Source of the DNA: Acidobacteriota bacterium
GTDB taxonomy: Bacteria > Acidobacteriota > Terriglobia > Acidiferrales > UBA7541
Reading direction: 5' to 3'
Length of the DNA stretch: 64,000 nucleotides
Assembly (NCBI GenBank): GCA_003225295.1
Contig: QHYZ01000050.1
Span: 103,251 to 167,250, forward strand
Below the pieces are notes generated by a model. The model was not told the origin of the DNA. It did not search any database and saw only the letters and a program-made list of their open reading frames with translations. Shown in pieces: positions 12,459 to 22,385 of this stretch (positions within the stretch are counted from its first letter, which is position 1; every line of letters starts with the position of its first letter). Both the position numbers and the translations under genes were made by a program.

Positions 12459-13496
12459 ATGGATGGTGGCAATATCCCGATCACAATGAAATCGAAAGTG
12501 AAAATCGGTCCCGCCGTCGAGGATGGGCTGGACGTCTCTGCACGGCCATTCAAGATCCTGGTAGTCGACGATTCACCGATCGACCGCAAACTTCTCGAGC
12601 AGGCTCTTAGCCAGGAACAATACACCGTCTTGTCCGCTAAGAGCGGACAAGAAGCCATCCAACTGTTCGCGGAGCACCGGCCGCCTTTAGTCATTACTGA
12701 CTGGCTGATGCCCGACCTTACGGGAATTGAGTTGTGCCGGCGTATACGGCTTGAATTTCAAGAGTCCTACACCTACATCATCATCCTGACGGCCATGACC
12801 GAGAAAGACAAACTCGTAAAAGGGCTGGGGGCGGGGGCCGATGACTACCTTACAAAGCCATTCCATGCCAACGAGCTGCTGGCCCGTGTGGGAGTAGGTC
12901 GAAGAATCGCAGATCTCCACCGACAGATTGAGGCCAAGAGCCGGGTATTGGAAGAGTTAGCCCTTACCGATGCTATGACTGGTTTGCTCAACCGCCGCGG
13001 CATTGAACTTTGGGCCGGCCGAGAACTCAGTGCGGCAGCCAGACATGACTTCCCCTTGTGGGCCGTGATGGCTGATATGGTTAATTTCAAATCCGTAAAC
13101 GACACGTATGGACACGATGCAGGCGACGCCGTTCTCAAGGGGTTTGCGGAGATTCTCAAAACCAATACCAGATCCGCCGACATTTGCGGCCGCATCGGGG
13201 GAGAAGAATTTCTGATCGTTCTTACCCACACCAATAGAGACGGCGCCACGCTTGCAATCGAGCGTATTCGCGAAAAGTTCTTGGCACAACGATTCCGTTT
13301 TCGCGGCCAGGATGTCGTAGTTACTGCAAGCTTCGGCATTGCAGGCCATAGCCGCCACCAATCTCAGAACTTCAATCGGCTACTGACGCAAGCCGATGCG
13401 GCGTTGTATTCCGCAAAACAGCTTGGGCGCAATCGAGTCGAACTTGCGGCTACCGAAATCAACCCAGTGGAAAGCAATCAAGGGCCATCACAATGA
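12459..13496 (+). CDS. Response regulator with GGDEF domain (diguanylate cyclase)
   Basis: 345 residues. An N-terminal receiver domain (about 31-150) has acidic pocket V-V-D-D, phospho-acceptor D81 (T-D-W-L-M-P), switch Thr (L-T-A-M-T) and K133 (L-T-K-P-F). A GGDEF domain (about 165-335) has an intact G-G-E-E-F at 247-251. The inhibitory I-site R-S-A-D sits five residues upstream (238-241), so product inhibition by c-di-GMP is expected. The first metal Asp is kept, but the usual D-x-D is D-M-V. It would make c-di-GMP from two GTP upon phosphorylation (PleD-like, one receiver). No cognate kinase is adjacent. ATG 12486 is an alternative start. Confidence 0.92.
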   Translation: MDGGNIPITMKSKVKIGPAVEDGLDVSARPFKILVVDDSPIDRKLLEQALSQEQYTVLSAKSGQEAIQLFAEHRPPLVITDWLMPDLTGIELCRRIRLEFQESYTYIIILTAMTEKDKLVKGLGAGADDYLTKPFHANELLARVGVGRRIADLHRQIEAKSRVLEELALTDAMTGLLNRRGIELWAGRELSAAARHDFPLWAVMADMVNFKSVNDTYGHDAGDAVLKGFAEILKTNTRSADICGRIGGEEFLIVLTHTNRDGATLAIERIREKFLAQRFRFRGQDVVVTASFGIAGHSRHQSQNFNRLLTQADAALYSAKQLGRNRVELAATEINPVESNQGPSQ

Positions 13497-14645
13497 CAAG
13501 GACATGGCCCTGCGAAGAACATCGGAAGCATTGGCGGTACCCTTGCGCCGGTGAGGCTTGGGTATGGACCCTGGGGCCTGAGGTTTCATTGCCGGGGCAG
13601 TTGAGCACTTAAGTCTTGGCAGCTGCTGTCATCAGAAACAGAAATCGAGTTGACGCTCTCCCTGTGGGACCGGCAAATTCAGGTAAAGGCAAAGTACGTG
13701 CGTCGCGTCAAGGTTTTGGGATGAGCGTGGCTTTCACAGAAGTGGTTGGTGCGGACCTTGCCAGACTAGCTGGGCTTGGCAAAAACCCGTGGGGCAGTCC
13801 CCCTTCCGCCCTTGACTGCCCCCGGGCCTAGTCAGAATTAACTTCTAGGCAAATTTTCAACATATCAGTAATCTGCGTCTGTTCGATATTGAACACCTAG
13901 TACTATCGAGTACTATAGATAGTGGCATGCAATATGTTTGGTTACACATATGACGCGGGCAGTTGGAAAAAAAGTCTGACGGCAGAACGACCCAAACCAG
14001 AGCTTGACGCCGAGTCGATCCGCTAGATTGGTGCTGAGTGATAAGAGCGGACCCCAACAATCGACCATTCGAACGCGGCTGGTTGTCGCGGAGATGGAGG
14101 CGAGTGGACGCCAGATTAGTTTTCCCTAATAATTATCTTACTCGAACACCTAAACTATCCTTGCTAGCGACGCACCGCTAGTTTAGGGTTAATAACCCCT
14201 CTGTATTTTCTTCAAGTCTACGCCCCTCCCTCTAGTCGCCAGGAGCATGGCATGACATCGGGCTAGCAGATAACCGAACATTTGTTCCCTTACCACGTGC
14301 GAGGACCGTGCCCGGATAACGGCGCGTTCATAAGGGGCACTCCTACCGGGCCACACCGGCATCAGCTATTGGACCGCGGTGCTGAGTTATCAGGGATTGG
14401 AAGTTCCTGCGTCTGTTACCTACACCCTCGACGTATTCCAATTTGGTACAACCACTAGGGACTAGGTGGGTGGTTGGAAAAGCAAACCCACAAACTGGAG
14501 GGCGACCCGGAGTCAATCCGCCAGAAAGGCATGGGGAGCCCTGACATCAGCGAATCCGGAGACCAAATGTCTTTAAACAGCAATCCGGTCGCCGCAGGTC
14601 AAGTGCTTTTGTTCGCGCACCACTACCGAGACCACCAAGCTCTTA
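13497..14645. other. 1.1 kb gene-poor region with a diverged internal duplication
   Basis: No confident gene. Two blocks, about 13865-14035 and about 14380-14535, share an ordered set of words: CTGCGTCTGTT, TTTGGT, GTTGGAAAA, ACCCA and GAGTC(G/A)ATCCGC(T/C)AGA. A translated match is also visible in the 3' part: K-P-E-L-D-A-E-S-I-R in block 1 against K-L-E-G-D-P-E-S-I-R in block 2. This suggests a decayed tandem duplication of a small coding or leader segment. A perfect dyad GGGTTA-A-TAACCC lies at 14186-14198 between them. Short plus-strand frames (13616-13831, 14474-14716) have no recognisable domain. Confidence 0.45.
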
Positions 14646-16049
14646 CTACGCACCTTTGTGCTTGCTTTCATTTCCTGCAAGGGCTTCATCTTCGGCGAGT
14701 ATGCGGTATAGAGTAGTGCGGCCTATCCCCAGGATTTCCGCAGCTTGAGCCTTGTTGTCCTTGACGACTTTGAGAACGTGTTGGACATGCTGACGCTGAA
14801 CTTCCTCGAGTGAACGGAGATCGGGATCCAAGTCGCCGATGTTTGATTGCTCGACCCGCATCATTTCCGGAAGGTCTCGAACATCGATTACATCTCCTTG
14901 CGCCATCATGCTGGCATGAGCGAGGACGTTTTCCAGTTCACGTACATTCCCCGGCCAGGAATGTCGAGCCAAAAGTATCTGAGTCTTTCGCGTAATTCCG
15001 CGAATTGGCTTATTGTATTGTGCTGCGAAACGCTCCAGAAAATGACGTTCGAGCAAGGGCAAATCCTCTCGGCGCCGGGACAATCGCGGCAACTTGATTT
15101 CGACGGGGGAAATTCGATAGTAGAGATCCTCTCTAAACTTCTTTTCTGTCACCATCGCGCGCAGATCGCGATTGGTCGCGGTTACCACGTGCACATCAAC
15201 CTCATGAAGCGCTGGGGATCCAACGCGTTGTACGACATGGTCCTGCAACACTCGAAGGAGCTTGGCCTGAGTCGAGAGACTGGCATCCCCTATTTCATCC
15301 AAGAAAAGAGTGCCCCTATGTGCAAGCTCAAAATATCCCTTCTTGTCTTGGACCGCCCCCGTGAATGCTCCTTGCACGTGACCAAACACCTCGCTCTCGA
15401 ACAAGGTTTCGACCATTGCTCCACAATTGCAAACCACAAAGGGTCCGGAAGGCACAGGACCAAGGCGATGGAGCGAGCGCGCCACCAACTCCTTCCCCGT
15501 TCCCGTATCTCCGCTAATCAAAATATTCCGAAAATGTGGAGCAACGCGTCGAATCCGATCAAATACTTCCAACATTAGAGGGCTCCAGCCTACGATTCCC
15601 TCAAACTGAAAAGCCTCCACGAGGTCACGACTAATTTGCGTAGCTTCACGCCGCTGACGAGCAATGTCCACGAACTTCCCCACCCGGCGTCGCAGCACTT
15701 CGACTGAAATTGGTTTATTCAAATAGTCGGCTGCACCCTTTTGGATGGCCTCAACTGCGGACTCCGTCGAGTATTCCCCGGTCAGGAGAATTACATTAAT
15801 AGTGGGGTTCACCCTGACGATTTTGTCCAGGACTTCCAAGCCCCTGCAAGTGGGCATCATTAGTTCCAGCAGAACAATATCCGTGCGCACTCCCAAGGCC
15901 AAGTCCAATCCCTCCTCAGGATTGGCAGAAGTGACGATTTCCAGCCTGCTTTCGCTTAGCGCCTGGGTGAGGAAGTCAAGAAATTCCAAGTCGTCGTCAA
16001 TTGCTACAATCCGGACTGGCGGATCGGCCTTCCCACTTTGAGAAACCAT
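14646..16049 (-). CDS. NtrC-family sigma-54-dependent response regulator with Glu at the phospho-acceptor site
   Basis: 467 residues: receiver domain (about 10-125), sigma-54 AAA+ activator (about 145-370) and C-terminal Fis-type helix-turn-helix (about 420-455). The AAA+ part has Walker A G-D-T-G-T-G-K-E, the sigma-54 contact loop G-A-F-T-G-A, Walker B L-F-L-D-E-I and the Arg-finger region F-R-E-D-L-Y-Y-R. The receiver keeps the acidic pair (I-D-D-D), the Thr (L-L-T-G) and Lys (N-K-P), but the phospho-acceptor is Glu (L-L-E-L-M-M-P, codon GAA at 15864-15866). ATG at 16049 is chosen over TTG at 16070 because it follows AGGAG by five bases. No histidine kinase or sigma-54 promoter was identified nearby. 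Confidence 0.93.
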   Translation of the reverse strand: MVSQSGKADPPVRIVAIDDDLEFLDFLTQALSESRLEIVTSANPEEGLDLALGVRTDIVLLELMMPTCRGLEVLDKIVRVNPTINVILLTGEYSTESAVEAIQKGAADYLNKPISVEVLRRRVGKFVDIARQRREATQISRDLVEAFQFEGIVGWSPLMLEVFDRIRRVAPHFRNILISGDTGTGKELVARSLHRLGPVPSGPFVVCNCGAMVETLFESEVFGHVQGAFTGAVQDKKGYFELAHRGTLFLDEIGDASLSTQAKLLRVLQDHVVQRVGSPALHEVDVHVVTATNRDLRAMVTEKKFREDLYYRISPVEIKLPRLSRRREDLPLLERHFLERFAAQYNKPIRGITRKTQILLARHSWPGNVRELENVLAHASMMAQGDVIDVRDLPEMMRVEQSNIGDLDPDLRSLEEVQRQHVQHVLKVVKDNKAQAAEILGIGRTTLYRILAEDEALAGNESKHKGA

Positions 16050-16977
16050 TCTCGCTCCTAGTATCCCCAAGAGCCAGAGACGAGGTCATGCACTCATCAA
16101 GAACAATTCCCGCAACCCTCGTTGAAGTTCAGCGGGATCTGAATGTGCTTGGGACGCGAAGATTTCAGAAGTCCCAATCTCCACATGCGGTAGTATAAGC
16201 CGACACGGGTTCCATAGACAGTGTATATTCTAATTGGATACTCCTAGCCTGTGAATTCGATGGCGGCGATTCCCTTCTCGGGGAAAGGAAAATTCTAGCT
16301 TCCAAGAAAAACCGACCGTTGGTCGGCTGATTCAATCTCATCGGCATCGGAGAATTGCAGGGGAGTACTAACCAAAACCACTACGTATATTCTGGGATTG
16401 ACACGATAACAAAAAGTAATAAAAAGGAATAAGGCAAACCTCTCTTGTGAGGGCCCAAGTCGGAACTGCCAGGAAGGGGCGCAGCTCCGTCAACCGGTTT
16501 CCCCCTCTTGAGAGGGAGGGGTCAGGGTGATCGGTCACCAGCCGGCCTGGCCATCAGAGAGGCACCGCGGGGTCCTTGGCATCCCTAGCAAGGACCCCGT
16601 CGCTGTCTGAGCAGAGGGAAGTAACTCTGTGGAAGCGCCTGAGTGCCAACGTTCGGAACGCTAGGCAGTGCAGGCTGGACAGATGCTTAACCGTTGATTA
16701 TGCAGTTGGGTCAGACATCTCAACGACAGTTAAGAAAGCAAGATACCGGATTTACGCACGTAATTTGCAAAATGGTTGCAGATACTAGTCTCTTACATTT
16801 TGATTCCTATCCTCGAACTCTTAGAATGCACTGGTTATATTACATCTGCAGCTGGCTATGTACGTACTGTACGGTATTGCCGGGATATAATCGGCTGCCT
16901 ATCATTTTAAGATAAGCAAGCTCTAAATGCTCCAATCCAGTGCGGCCGCTATCGAACCATCGGGAGGCAAAACCAGG
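16050..16977. other. 0.9 kb intergenic region, AT-richer than surroundings
   Basis: Lies between two minus-strand genes (the NtrC-like regulator and the Pat-like gene). No frame inside has a recognisable domain. It contains a candidate minus-strand terminator (16306-16326) and a C/G-rich dyad CCCTCT-TG-AGAGGG near 16503-16520 without a T-run. The part from about 16680 to 16920 is distinctly AT-rich. Confidence 0.45.
16306..16326 (-). terminator. Candidate rho-independent terminator (minus strand)
   Basis: On the minus strand a perfect 6-bp stem CCGACC/GGTCGG with an AAC loop (16312-16326) is immediately followed by TTTTTCTT. The nearest minus-strand gene upstream ends 650 bases earlier, so the terminated transcript is either a long 3' UTR of the Pat-like gene or an unrecognised RNA. 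Confidence 0.5.
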
Positions 16978-19704
16978 TTACAAGTCTAATTGGATCCGGA
17001 AACAAGTCGGGTCAGAAGTGCGCTTCACCAAGGCTCCGCCGTGCTGAGCGAGATGCCGGATGGCGCTGTGTTCCGAGTGAAAGTCCGCCATAATCCGCTT
17101 TATCTTTTCGGTTCGAGCGATGTCGACGAGCTTTTTGATCAGCTCGGTGCCCAAGCCTTGGTGTTGAAACCTGTCAGCAACGATGACGCCTATTTCCGCT
17201 TCTTCCGCTGATGGCGCGCGCGATAGCCGGGCCACAGCGGTGATGCAGCTATTCCGCGTGTGCGCGTCCGTCAGCTCGGCAACGAGCGCCACTTCCCGGT
17301 CATAGTCAATGAAACACTTGCGGATGAGCCGTTCATGAGCAACCCGCGTGCTCAGCTGTGCCATATGAAAATAGCGCAAGTACACCGACTCTTCCGAGAG
17401 CGACTCGTGAAACCTCACCATCAAAGGCTCATCCTCGGGCCGGATCGGGCGAATGACGACTGCTGTTCCGTCCCTCATCTTCCAATGGGAAACATACTGG
17501 GACGGATACGGCCGAATCGCGGAACGCGGCAGGTCTTCATCCTTGATTTTCGGGTCAGCGAGAACCACGCGCGCATCCAGGGCCAGCAACTTATCGGAAG
17601 ATATGACCAGGGGGTTGATATCAATTTCTGCAATCCGCGGCAGTTCGACCACAAGCTCGCTGAAGGCAACTAGTCCTGCTTTGAGGGCTTCCAGGTTTAC
17701 GGCTTTGCGGCCGCGAACTCCCTGAAGCGCAGCGTAGATTCTGGTGAGTTCCATGAGGCGCAGGGCCAACGTCATGTTCAGCGGCGGCAAAGCCAAGGCG
17801 CGATCGCGATATACCTCGACAAGTTGGCCGCCCGAACCGAACAAAATTACCGGACCAAATACAGGGTCCACGTTGCTGCCGAGAATCAGTTCATAACTCT
17901 CCAGCCGCACCATCGGCTGAACCGTCACTCCCTGAAATGCTCCCTCGCCGGCCTTCGAGACCACTGACGACTGAATGGATCGAAATGCTTTTCGAACGGC
18001 AACCGCATTCGAAAGATCGAGCTCCACGCCGCCAACGTCCGTTTTATGCGTGATGGTCTCGGAATAGACTTTGAGTACGGCCGGGTAGCCAAACTCGGCC
18101 GCGTAGGCCACGGCCTGGTCTGCCGTTCGCGCCACGCGTGTTGGCACGCAGGGAATTCCGTACAGCGACAGCAGCTCTTTGGACTCGACTTCCGTCAGGA
18201 GCGTACGTCCGGTGGCTAACGTCCGGTCAACAAGCTTCTTCGCTTTCCGGACCCGTGATCGCGAATCGGTCCCCGAGGCTGTCAGCGCGGGAGTCTCATA
18301 TAAGGCGCGAAGATGACTCGAGTAGCTCCACATGTAATCGAAGGCGCGCGCCGCCGTATCGGGATATGCGAATGTCGGAATCCCCGCGGCGTTCAGGATC
18401 GCCTCGCCCTCGGCGACCGCTGGCCCACCCATCCAGCTTGCCAGCACTGGCTTGCCGCGCCCTTGTGCATAAGGGGCCAGGCGCCGGGCGACCTCCGCGG
18501 GATCCGTCATTCCTTGGGGAGCGAGGATCACCAAGAGCCCATCGCTGCCAGGATCGGCAATGGCGATCTCGACGGCTTTTCCATAGTGCTCCGCGCCTGC
18601 ATCTCCAAGGATGTCGATGGGATTCGCGTGGCTCCAGTGAGAAGGGAGGAAGGCATTCAAGGCCCGTAGAGAGTCTTCGGACAGGGATGCCAGTTCCCCG
18701 CCATTGGGGATCAAGGCGTCCGTAGCCAGCACGCCCGGACCGCCAGCATTGGTCACAATTGTAAGCCGAGGTCCTCGCGGCCGGGGTTGCTTGCTTAAAA
18801 CTTCCGCCATATAGAACAAGTCAGCGATGCTTTGCACGCGAAGCACACCGCACCGGCGAAGTGCGGCATCAAAGACATCATCACTGCCGGTCATGGCGCC
18901 GGTGTGCGATGAGGCAGCCTTCGAAGCGGCTTCAGTCCGACCAGCCTTGATGACGATGATGGGTTTGCTCAATGTGACTTCTCGCGCAGCGGAGAGAAAG
19001 GAGCGTGCGTCGGCTACCGATTCGACGTATAGAAGAATACTTTTCGTTTGCGGGTCTTCACCATAGAAGGAAATCAGATCGCCCCAATCGACATCGAGCA
19101 TGGAACCCGTGGACACGATCGCGCTGAAACCTACCTGTTCGCGCAAGCTCCAGTCCAGAACGGCGGTCAATAGCGCACCACTCTGGCTCAGAAAAGCGAC
19201 GTTGCCAGTCCGTGCAAGATCGTGAGCAAATGTTGCGTTGAGCCCGATGGAAGGATTCATCATTCCAAGGCAATTGGGGCCAACCAACCGCATCGAACCA
19301 CGGCGCAACTCCGCCTGAATCAGGCGCTCAAGCTCCACGCCTTCCGCGCCACGCTCCTTGAAACCAGCGGAAATCACGATGGCCGAGCGTGCGCCCGCAG
19401 CCACACATTCGCGAACCACGCCGGGCACCGTGACCGCCGGCGTTGCAATAACAGCGAGGTCGACCGGCTCCGGCAGCGTCGCCACGGTCGGATAGCACTT
19501 AACTCCCAGCAATTCGGAATGCTTGGGATTCACGGCAAATACCTGCCCGCGATAGGAGCTGTGAACAAGATTCTCGAGAATCGTCCGGCCCACACTCCCT
19601 TCGCGTTCCGTGGCGCCGACTACGGCAACGGTCGCCGGTGCGAAGAGACTTTCAAGAGCGGAGCGTGTACGACTCAAAGAACTGGCCACCATGGACGACG
19701 CCAT
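16978..19704 (-). CDS. Pat-like protein: ADP-forming acyl-CoA synthetase domains fused to GNAT acetyltransferase
   Basis: About 908 residues. CoA-binding/ligase-CoA (alpha) region about 20-460, ATP-grasp (beta) region about 495-715, and C-terminal GNAT domain about 745-905 (I-G-V-I-V, Q-G-L-G-T-E-L acetyl-CoA loop). The architecture is that of Pat/YfiQ protein lysine acetyltransferases, which inactivate AMP-forming acetyl-CoA synthetase. H267 in S-S-H-T-G-A-M aligns with the phospho-His motif of ADP-forming acetyl-CoA synthetases, so synthetase activity cannot be excluded. ATG 19704 is preferred to GTG 19716. It follows the universal stress gene on the same strand after 124 bp and may share its operators. 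Confidence 0.88.
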   Translation of the reverse strand: MASSMVASSLSRTRSALESLFAPATVAVVGATEREGSVGRTILENLVHSSYRGQVFAVNPKHSELLGVKCYPTVATLPEPVDLAVIATPAVTVPGVVRECVAAGARSAIVISAGFKERGAEGVELERLIQAELRRGSMRLVGPNCLGMMNPSIGLNATFAHDLARTGNVAFLSQSGALLTAVLDWSLREQVGFSAIVSTGSMLDVDWGDLISFYGEDPQTKSILLYVESVADARSFLSAAREVTLSKPIIVIKAGRTEAASKAASSHTGAMTGSDDVFDAALRRCGVLRVQSIADLFYMAEVLSKQPRPRGPRLTIVTNAGGPGVLATDALIPNGGELASLSEDSLRALNAFLPSHWSHANPIDILGDAGAEHYGKAVEIAIADPGSDGLLVILAPQGMTDPAEVARRLAPYAQGRGKPVLASWMGGPAVAEGEAILNAAGIPTFAYPDTAARAFDYMWSYSSHLRALYETPALTASGTDSRSRVRKAKKLVDRTLATGRTLLTEVESKELLSLYGIPCVPTRVARTADQAVAYAAEFGYPAVLKVYSETITHKTDVGGVELDLSNAVAVRKAFRSIQSSVVSKAGEGAFQGVTVQPMVRLESYELILGSNVDPVFGPVILFGSGGQLVEVYRDRALALPPLNMTLALRLMELTRIYAALQGVRGRKAVNLEALKAGLVAFSELVVELPRIAEIDINPLVISSDKLLALDARVVLADPKIKDEDLPRSAIRPYPSQYVSHWKMRDGTAVVIRPIRPEDEPLMVRFHESLSEESVYLRYFHMAQLSTRVAHERLIRKCFIDYDREVALVAELTDAHTRNSCITAVARLSRAPSAEEAEIGVIVADRFQHQGLGTELIKKLVDIARTEKIKRIMADFHSEHSAIRHLAQHGGALVKRTSDPTCFRIQLDL

Positions 19705-19828
19705 AATTATCCCCACCCCACGAGGTTCTTTCTCTACGCCTATAGTGCATCAGACTACACGAATTGATTGACAGCGGTGCAAAACGAATCGCAACTTCCG
19801 CAGCTCGGACCTGCCAATCTAACTCTAT

Positions 19829-20728
19829 TCAGCCCCGGACGGTCAGCACCGGACAGGTGGCGCGTGCCACGACCTTGTGGGCTATGGTGCGCTCGAGATG
19901 CGTGGCTGCCCCCAGGTGCCCGGCAGCGTCGCGCACTCCCAACACGATCAGATCGGCTTCGAGTTCCATGGTAGCTTCGAGAATTCGCTCCGCGGGGTTT
20001 CCGAAACGCACGGTAGCCTCGGGACGACACCACAGCTCCGCCTCCGGGGCAATCAACTCGTAGAGCTGATGCATCACATTGGCCACTGAGTCTTGCGGGG
20101 TCCTCTTCCTCATCTTGGAATCTGGGTCAGGCATCACGTGCAGAAGCACGAGTCGCGCTTGATTCTCCTGGGCCATGGAAATGGCGTACGGCGCTGCCGC
20201 CTGCGCTTCCTTCGTGAAATCGGTTGCAAACAGCACGCGACGAAATTGGCCCCGGCTATGAAAGCCTTTTCTTACGGACGGACCAATCGTGAGAACCGGA
20301 ACACCGGCTCGCCTGAAGATTTCTTCCGCTACGGAACCGAGCAACAGCTTCATAGCGCCGGTGCGTCCATGCGTACCCAAAATCACCAAGTCAACCTCAC
20401 ACTCGCTCAATGCCTGCTCCACTGGCGACCAAACCGACTCGGCCCGGACAAGCATGGTCTCGTGAGGCACTCCAACGAGCTGTGCGTCAACTCGTTGCAT
20501 TCCCGCTTGCGCGCCTTCCTCCAATCCCTCGATAGCGGCCGCAGCTAACTCCGGGGTAGCGTAAGCCAATGAGACTGGAGTCAGCACATGCATGGCGTAC
20601 ACCTTGGACTCATACTCGCGGGCAATGGCTATCGCAAAGGGAACTGCGAGTTCAGATGGCTCAGAAAAATCCGTCAAAAGCAGGATGTTTTTCAGGGCCA
20701 GTCGTACTCCCGTCTCGATGGCGCTCAT
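19829..20728 (-). CDS. Tandem-domain universal stress protein
   Basis: About 299 residues made of two UspA domains (about 10-150 and 160-298). Domain 1 has the ATP-binding signature G-T-H-G-R-T-G-x9-G-S-V-A-E-E. In domain 2 it is degenerate (G-V-R-D-A-A-G-H-L-G). Such tandem USPs are typical members of hypoxia, dormancy and Anr/Fnr-type regulons. ATG 20728 follows GAGGTGG at correct spacing; the frame is open further upstream, but that part contains the operators. Two CRP-like sites lie 48-85 bp upstream. A paralogue of the same two-domain design is at 38412-39296. Confidence 0.93.
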   Translation of the reverse strand: MSAIETGVRLALKNILLLTDFSEPSELAVPFAIAIAREYESKVYAMHVLTPVSLAYATPELAAAAIEGLEEGAQAGMQRVDAQLVGVPHETMLVRAESVWSPVEQALSECEVDLVILGTHGRTGAMKLLLGSVAEEIFRRAGVPVLTIGPSVRKGFHSRGQFRRVLFATDFTKEAQAAAPYAISMAQENQARLVLLHVMPDPDSKMRKRTPQDSVANVMHQLYELIAPEAELWCRPEATVRFGNPAERILEATMELEADLIVLGVRDAAGHLGAATHLERTIAHKVVARATCPVLTVRG

Positions 20729-20775
20729 GATCCACCTCGTGGTTCGCAGAGTACGGCAAAGCAAGAACGACATTC

Positions 20776-20813
20776 CGTGATTTCGGTTACCTGAACCTGT
20801 GACCGTGGTCACA
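20776..20813. promoter_or_regulatory. Tandem CRP-type operators (pair A), 22 bp apart
   Basis: Site 1 CGTGATTTCGGTTACC (20776-20791) and site 2 TGTGACCGTGGTCACA (20798-20813). Site 2 has perfect 7-bp arms. They lie upstream of the minus-strand universal stress protein gene. One of six such pairs with identical 22-bp phasing. Confidence 0.8.
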
Positions 20814-21006
20814 GAATGGTGTGGCCTCTGACTTCGAATCATCTGTCAAACACGCAAGGCCAACCGAAGACTGGTCCAGGCGGGTTATGCGCTTATCATT
20901 GCTACCGAATGCGGACCCCGACAACTCCGTGCACCAGCAGGCTTTGCCAGGAGTGTTCAATCTTGGAAAGGCGTGCTCACATCCGGGAGGTCGCAATGAA
21001 ATACCT

Positions 21007-22374
21007 CTATTCCACGAGTTGGAGGTTTAAGGCGATGCGCACGCCGTTCACCAAGATGAAACTCTGATCGAGTAATTGCTGGTTCGTAATCTCGGCGTTG
21101 ACGAATTGCTTGAGAGCAGTTCGCGGACAGATAAATTCAATCGCTTCGGAAGTGCCTTTCGCGCCAGGGGAAAGTTTGTTCAGAACGGAAAAGTCAAAGA
21201 GCTGGAATTCCAAATCAGGCGAGATTTTATCTGCTAGATCCTTGAGTTGAGGGGCCAGAAATAGGTCAAAGCTCTGTGCGGCCCGCTTGTAGATGGAGCC
21301 TTTCATGGGCCCGAACTGGATGGAATTTCGCAAGGTCATCTGGAGTGCGATCTGCTCGCGGAAAATCACGAAAGTAGGCAGGGCGTAATCGACAAAATGA
21401 AATTTCGTTTTACCCTCCTTAGCGAGAATGGCAAGTTGCGATTGATACTTTTCGCCTAGGCGGTTTGCGTCAGCCTGCGTGGGCGGAGCGCTCGCCGGTT
21501 GTGGATCTGCAGCCTTGGATGAAGGGGGACCTGGACTGGCGGTTGCGGAAAAGGCATCCGCTGGGGCCGGTTCAACCGGAGACACGGATGGCCGCGAGAG
21601 CTTTGATTGGAGTAAGGAAGAGCGACCCGCTTCAGTCGAAGAACGCGCCGTAGAAGTTGCATCCGGTTTAGCAGGGAGGGACCGCGCCAACGCCTGAACG
21701 TTGAGAGGATCTCGTTCCGATAGCGAAAGGCCAAACTCGGTTCCACTGACATAAACTTTCGAACGATTCACAATTTCCTGGCGCTCGGGATCCGTTGAGG
21801 CGCCCGACAGCGTCCAGGCGTCGTCGCGATCGAGCACGACTACGAGGATTTCTTTTCCTTCATAGTCGTAGCCGCGATCCCGTGTGCGGACGTGCTGAGA
21901 AATTTCAAAACCGAAGCCACTGCACGCCAAGTCTTGGGGCAGAGATGCAGTCATCAAATCCAGGATAGGAAGGAGTACGGCGCGAAACGTACTGGCAGCG
22001 CGTTCGTTTTGCGTGAAACGAGCGGCGTCATAGGCAGCATTGTAATTTCCAGTCAATTTCAGAATCACGTGATCTTGAAAACGGACGAACTCCAGGCCGC
22101 GTGAGTCGGCCTCCGCTTGCTGCGCCGGATCGAGGCCAACAAACCGGCTGAGATAGAAAGGGAAGGGGAATTTCGTCTTGGCGATCGATTGATTGAGAGT
22201 CTTCAACTGCTGGAAATACGATTCTTCGAGTGCCTTGAGATCGGGATTCAGGATTTCAGACGGGCTCACTTGTGCTGACACAGGTGGCATGGAAAAACTC
22301 AGCGCCAGTCCGGTTGCCAAGAAAAATGTTCTGCGACTGAAGCGGAAAGATAGCCTGAGTTTCAGTTGTCGCAC
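21007..22374 (-). CDS. Tat-exported protein of unknown function, last gene of the cytochrome cluster
   Basis: 455 residues, no family recognised. The N-terminus has a twin-arginine signal (S-R-R-T-F-F-L, then a hydrophobic run ending in V-S-A-Q). Two alpha/beta-looking segments are separated by a Pro/Ala/Ser-rich linker (about residues 225-300). The two halves look like a repeat of each other: both contain a F-P-F/K-F-H-F then x-F-V-x-F-R/Q-x-x-x-x-L-x-x-T-x-x-N pattern. GTG 22374 follows GAGGTG, 11 bp after the stop of the cytochrome c lipoprotein gene, so it is probably co-transcribed. Position suggests a periplasmic accessory or assembly role; that is inference. Confidence 0.7.
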   Translation of the reverse strand: MRQLKLRLSFRFSRRTFFLATGLALSFSMPPVSAQVSPSEILNPDLKALEESYFQQLKTLNQSIAKTKFPFPFYLSRFVGLDPAQQAEADSRGLEFVRFQDHVILKLTGNYNAAYDAARFTQNERAASTFRAVLLPILDLMTASLPQDLACSGFGFEISQHVRTRDRGYDYEGKEILVVVLDRDDAWTLSGASTDPERQEIVNRSKVYVSGTEFGLSLSERDPLNVQALARSLPAKPDATSTARSSTEAGRSSLLQSKLSRPSVSPVEPAPADAFSATASPGPPSSKAADPQPASAPPTQADANRLGEKYQSQLAILAKEGKTKFHFVDYALPTFVIFREQIALQMTLRNSIQFGPMKGSIYKRAAQSFDLFLAPQLKDLADKISPDLEFQLFDFSVLNKLSPGAKGTSEAIEFICPRTALKQFVNAEITNQQLLDQSFILVNGVRIALNLQLVE

Positions 22375-22385
22375 GAGGGCACCTC

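Noticed and set aside
11851..12489. Long plus-strand frame after the TIM-barrel gene
   Set aside because: Overlaps both neighbouring genes, is Arg/Ser-rich and has no domain-like pattern or ribosome site.
16503..16520. CCCTCT-TG-AGAGGG hairpin as a terminator
   Set aside because: No T-run on either side; left as an unassigned dyad.
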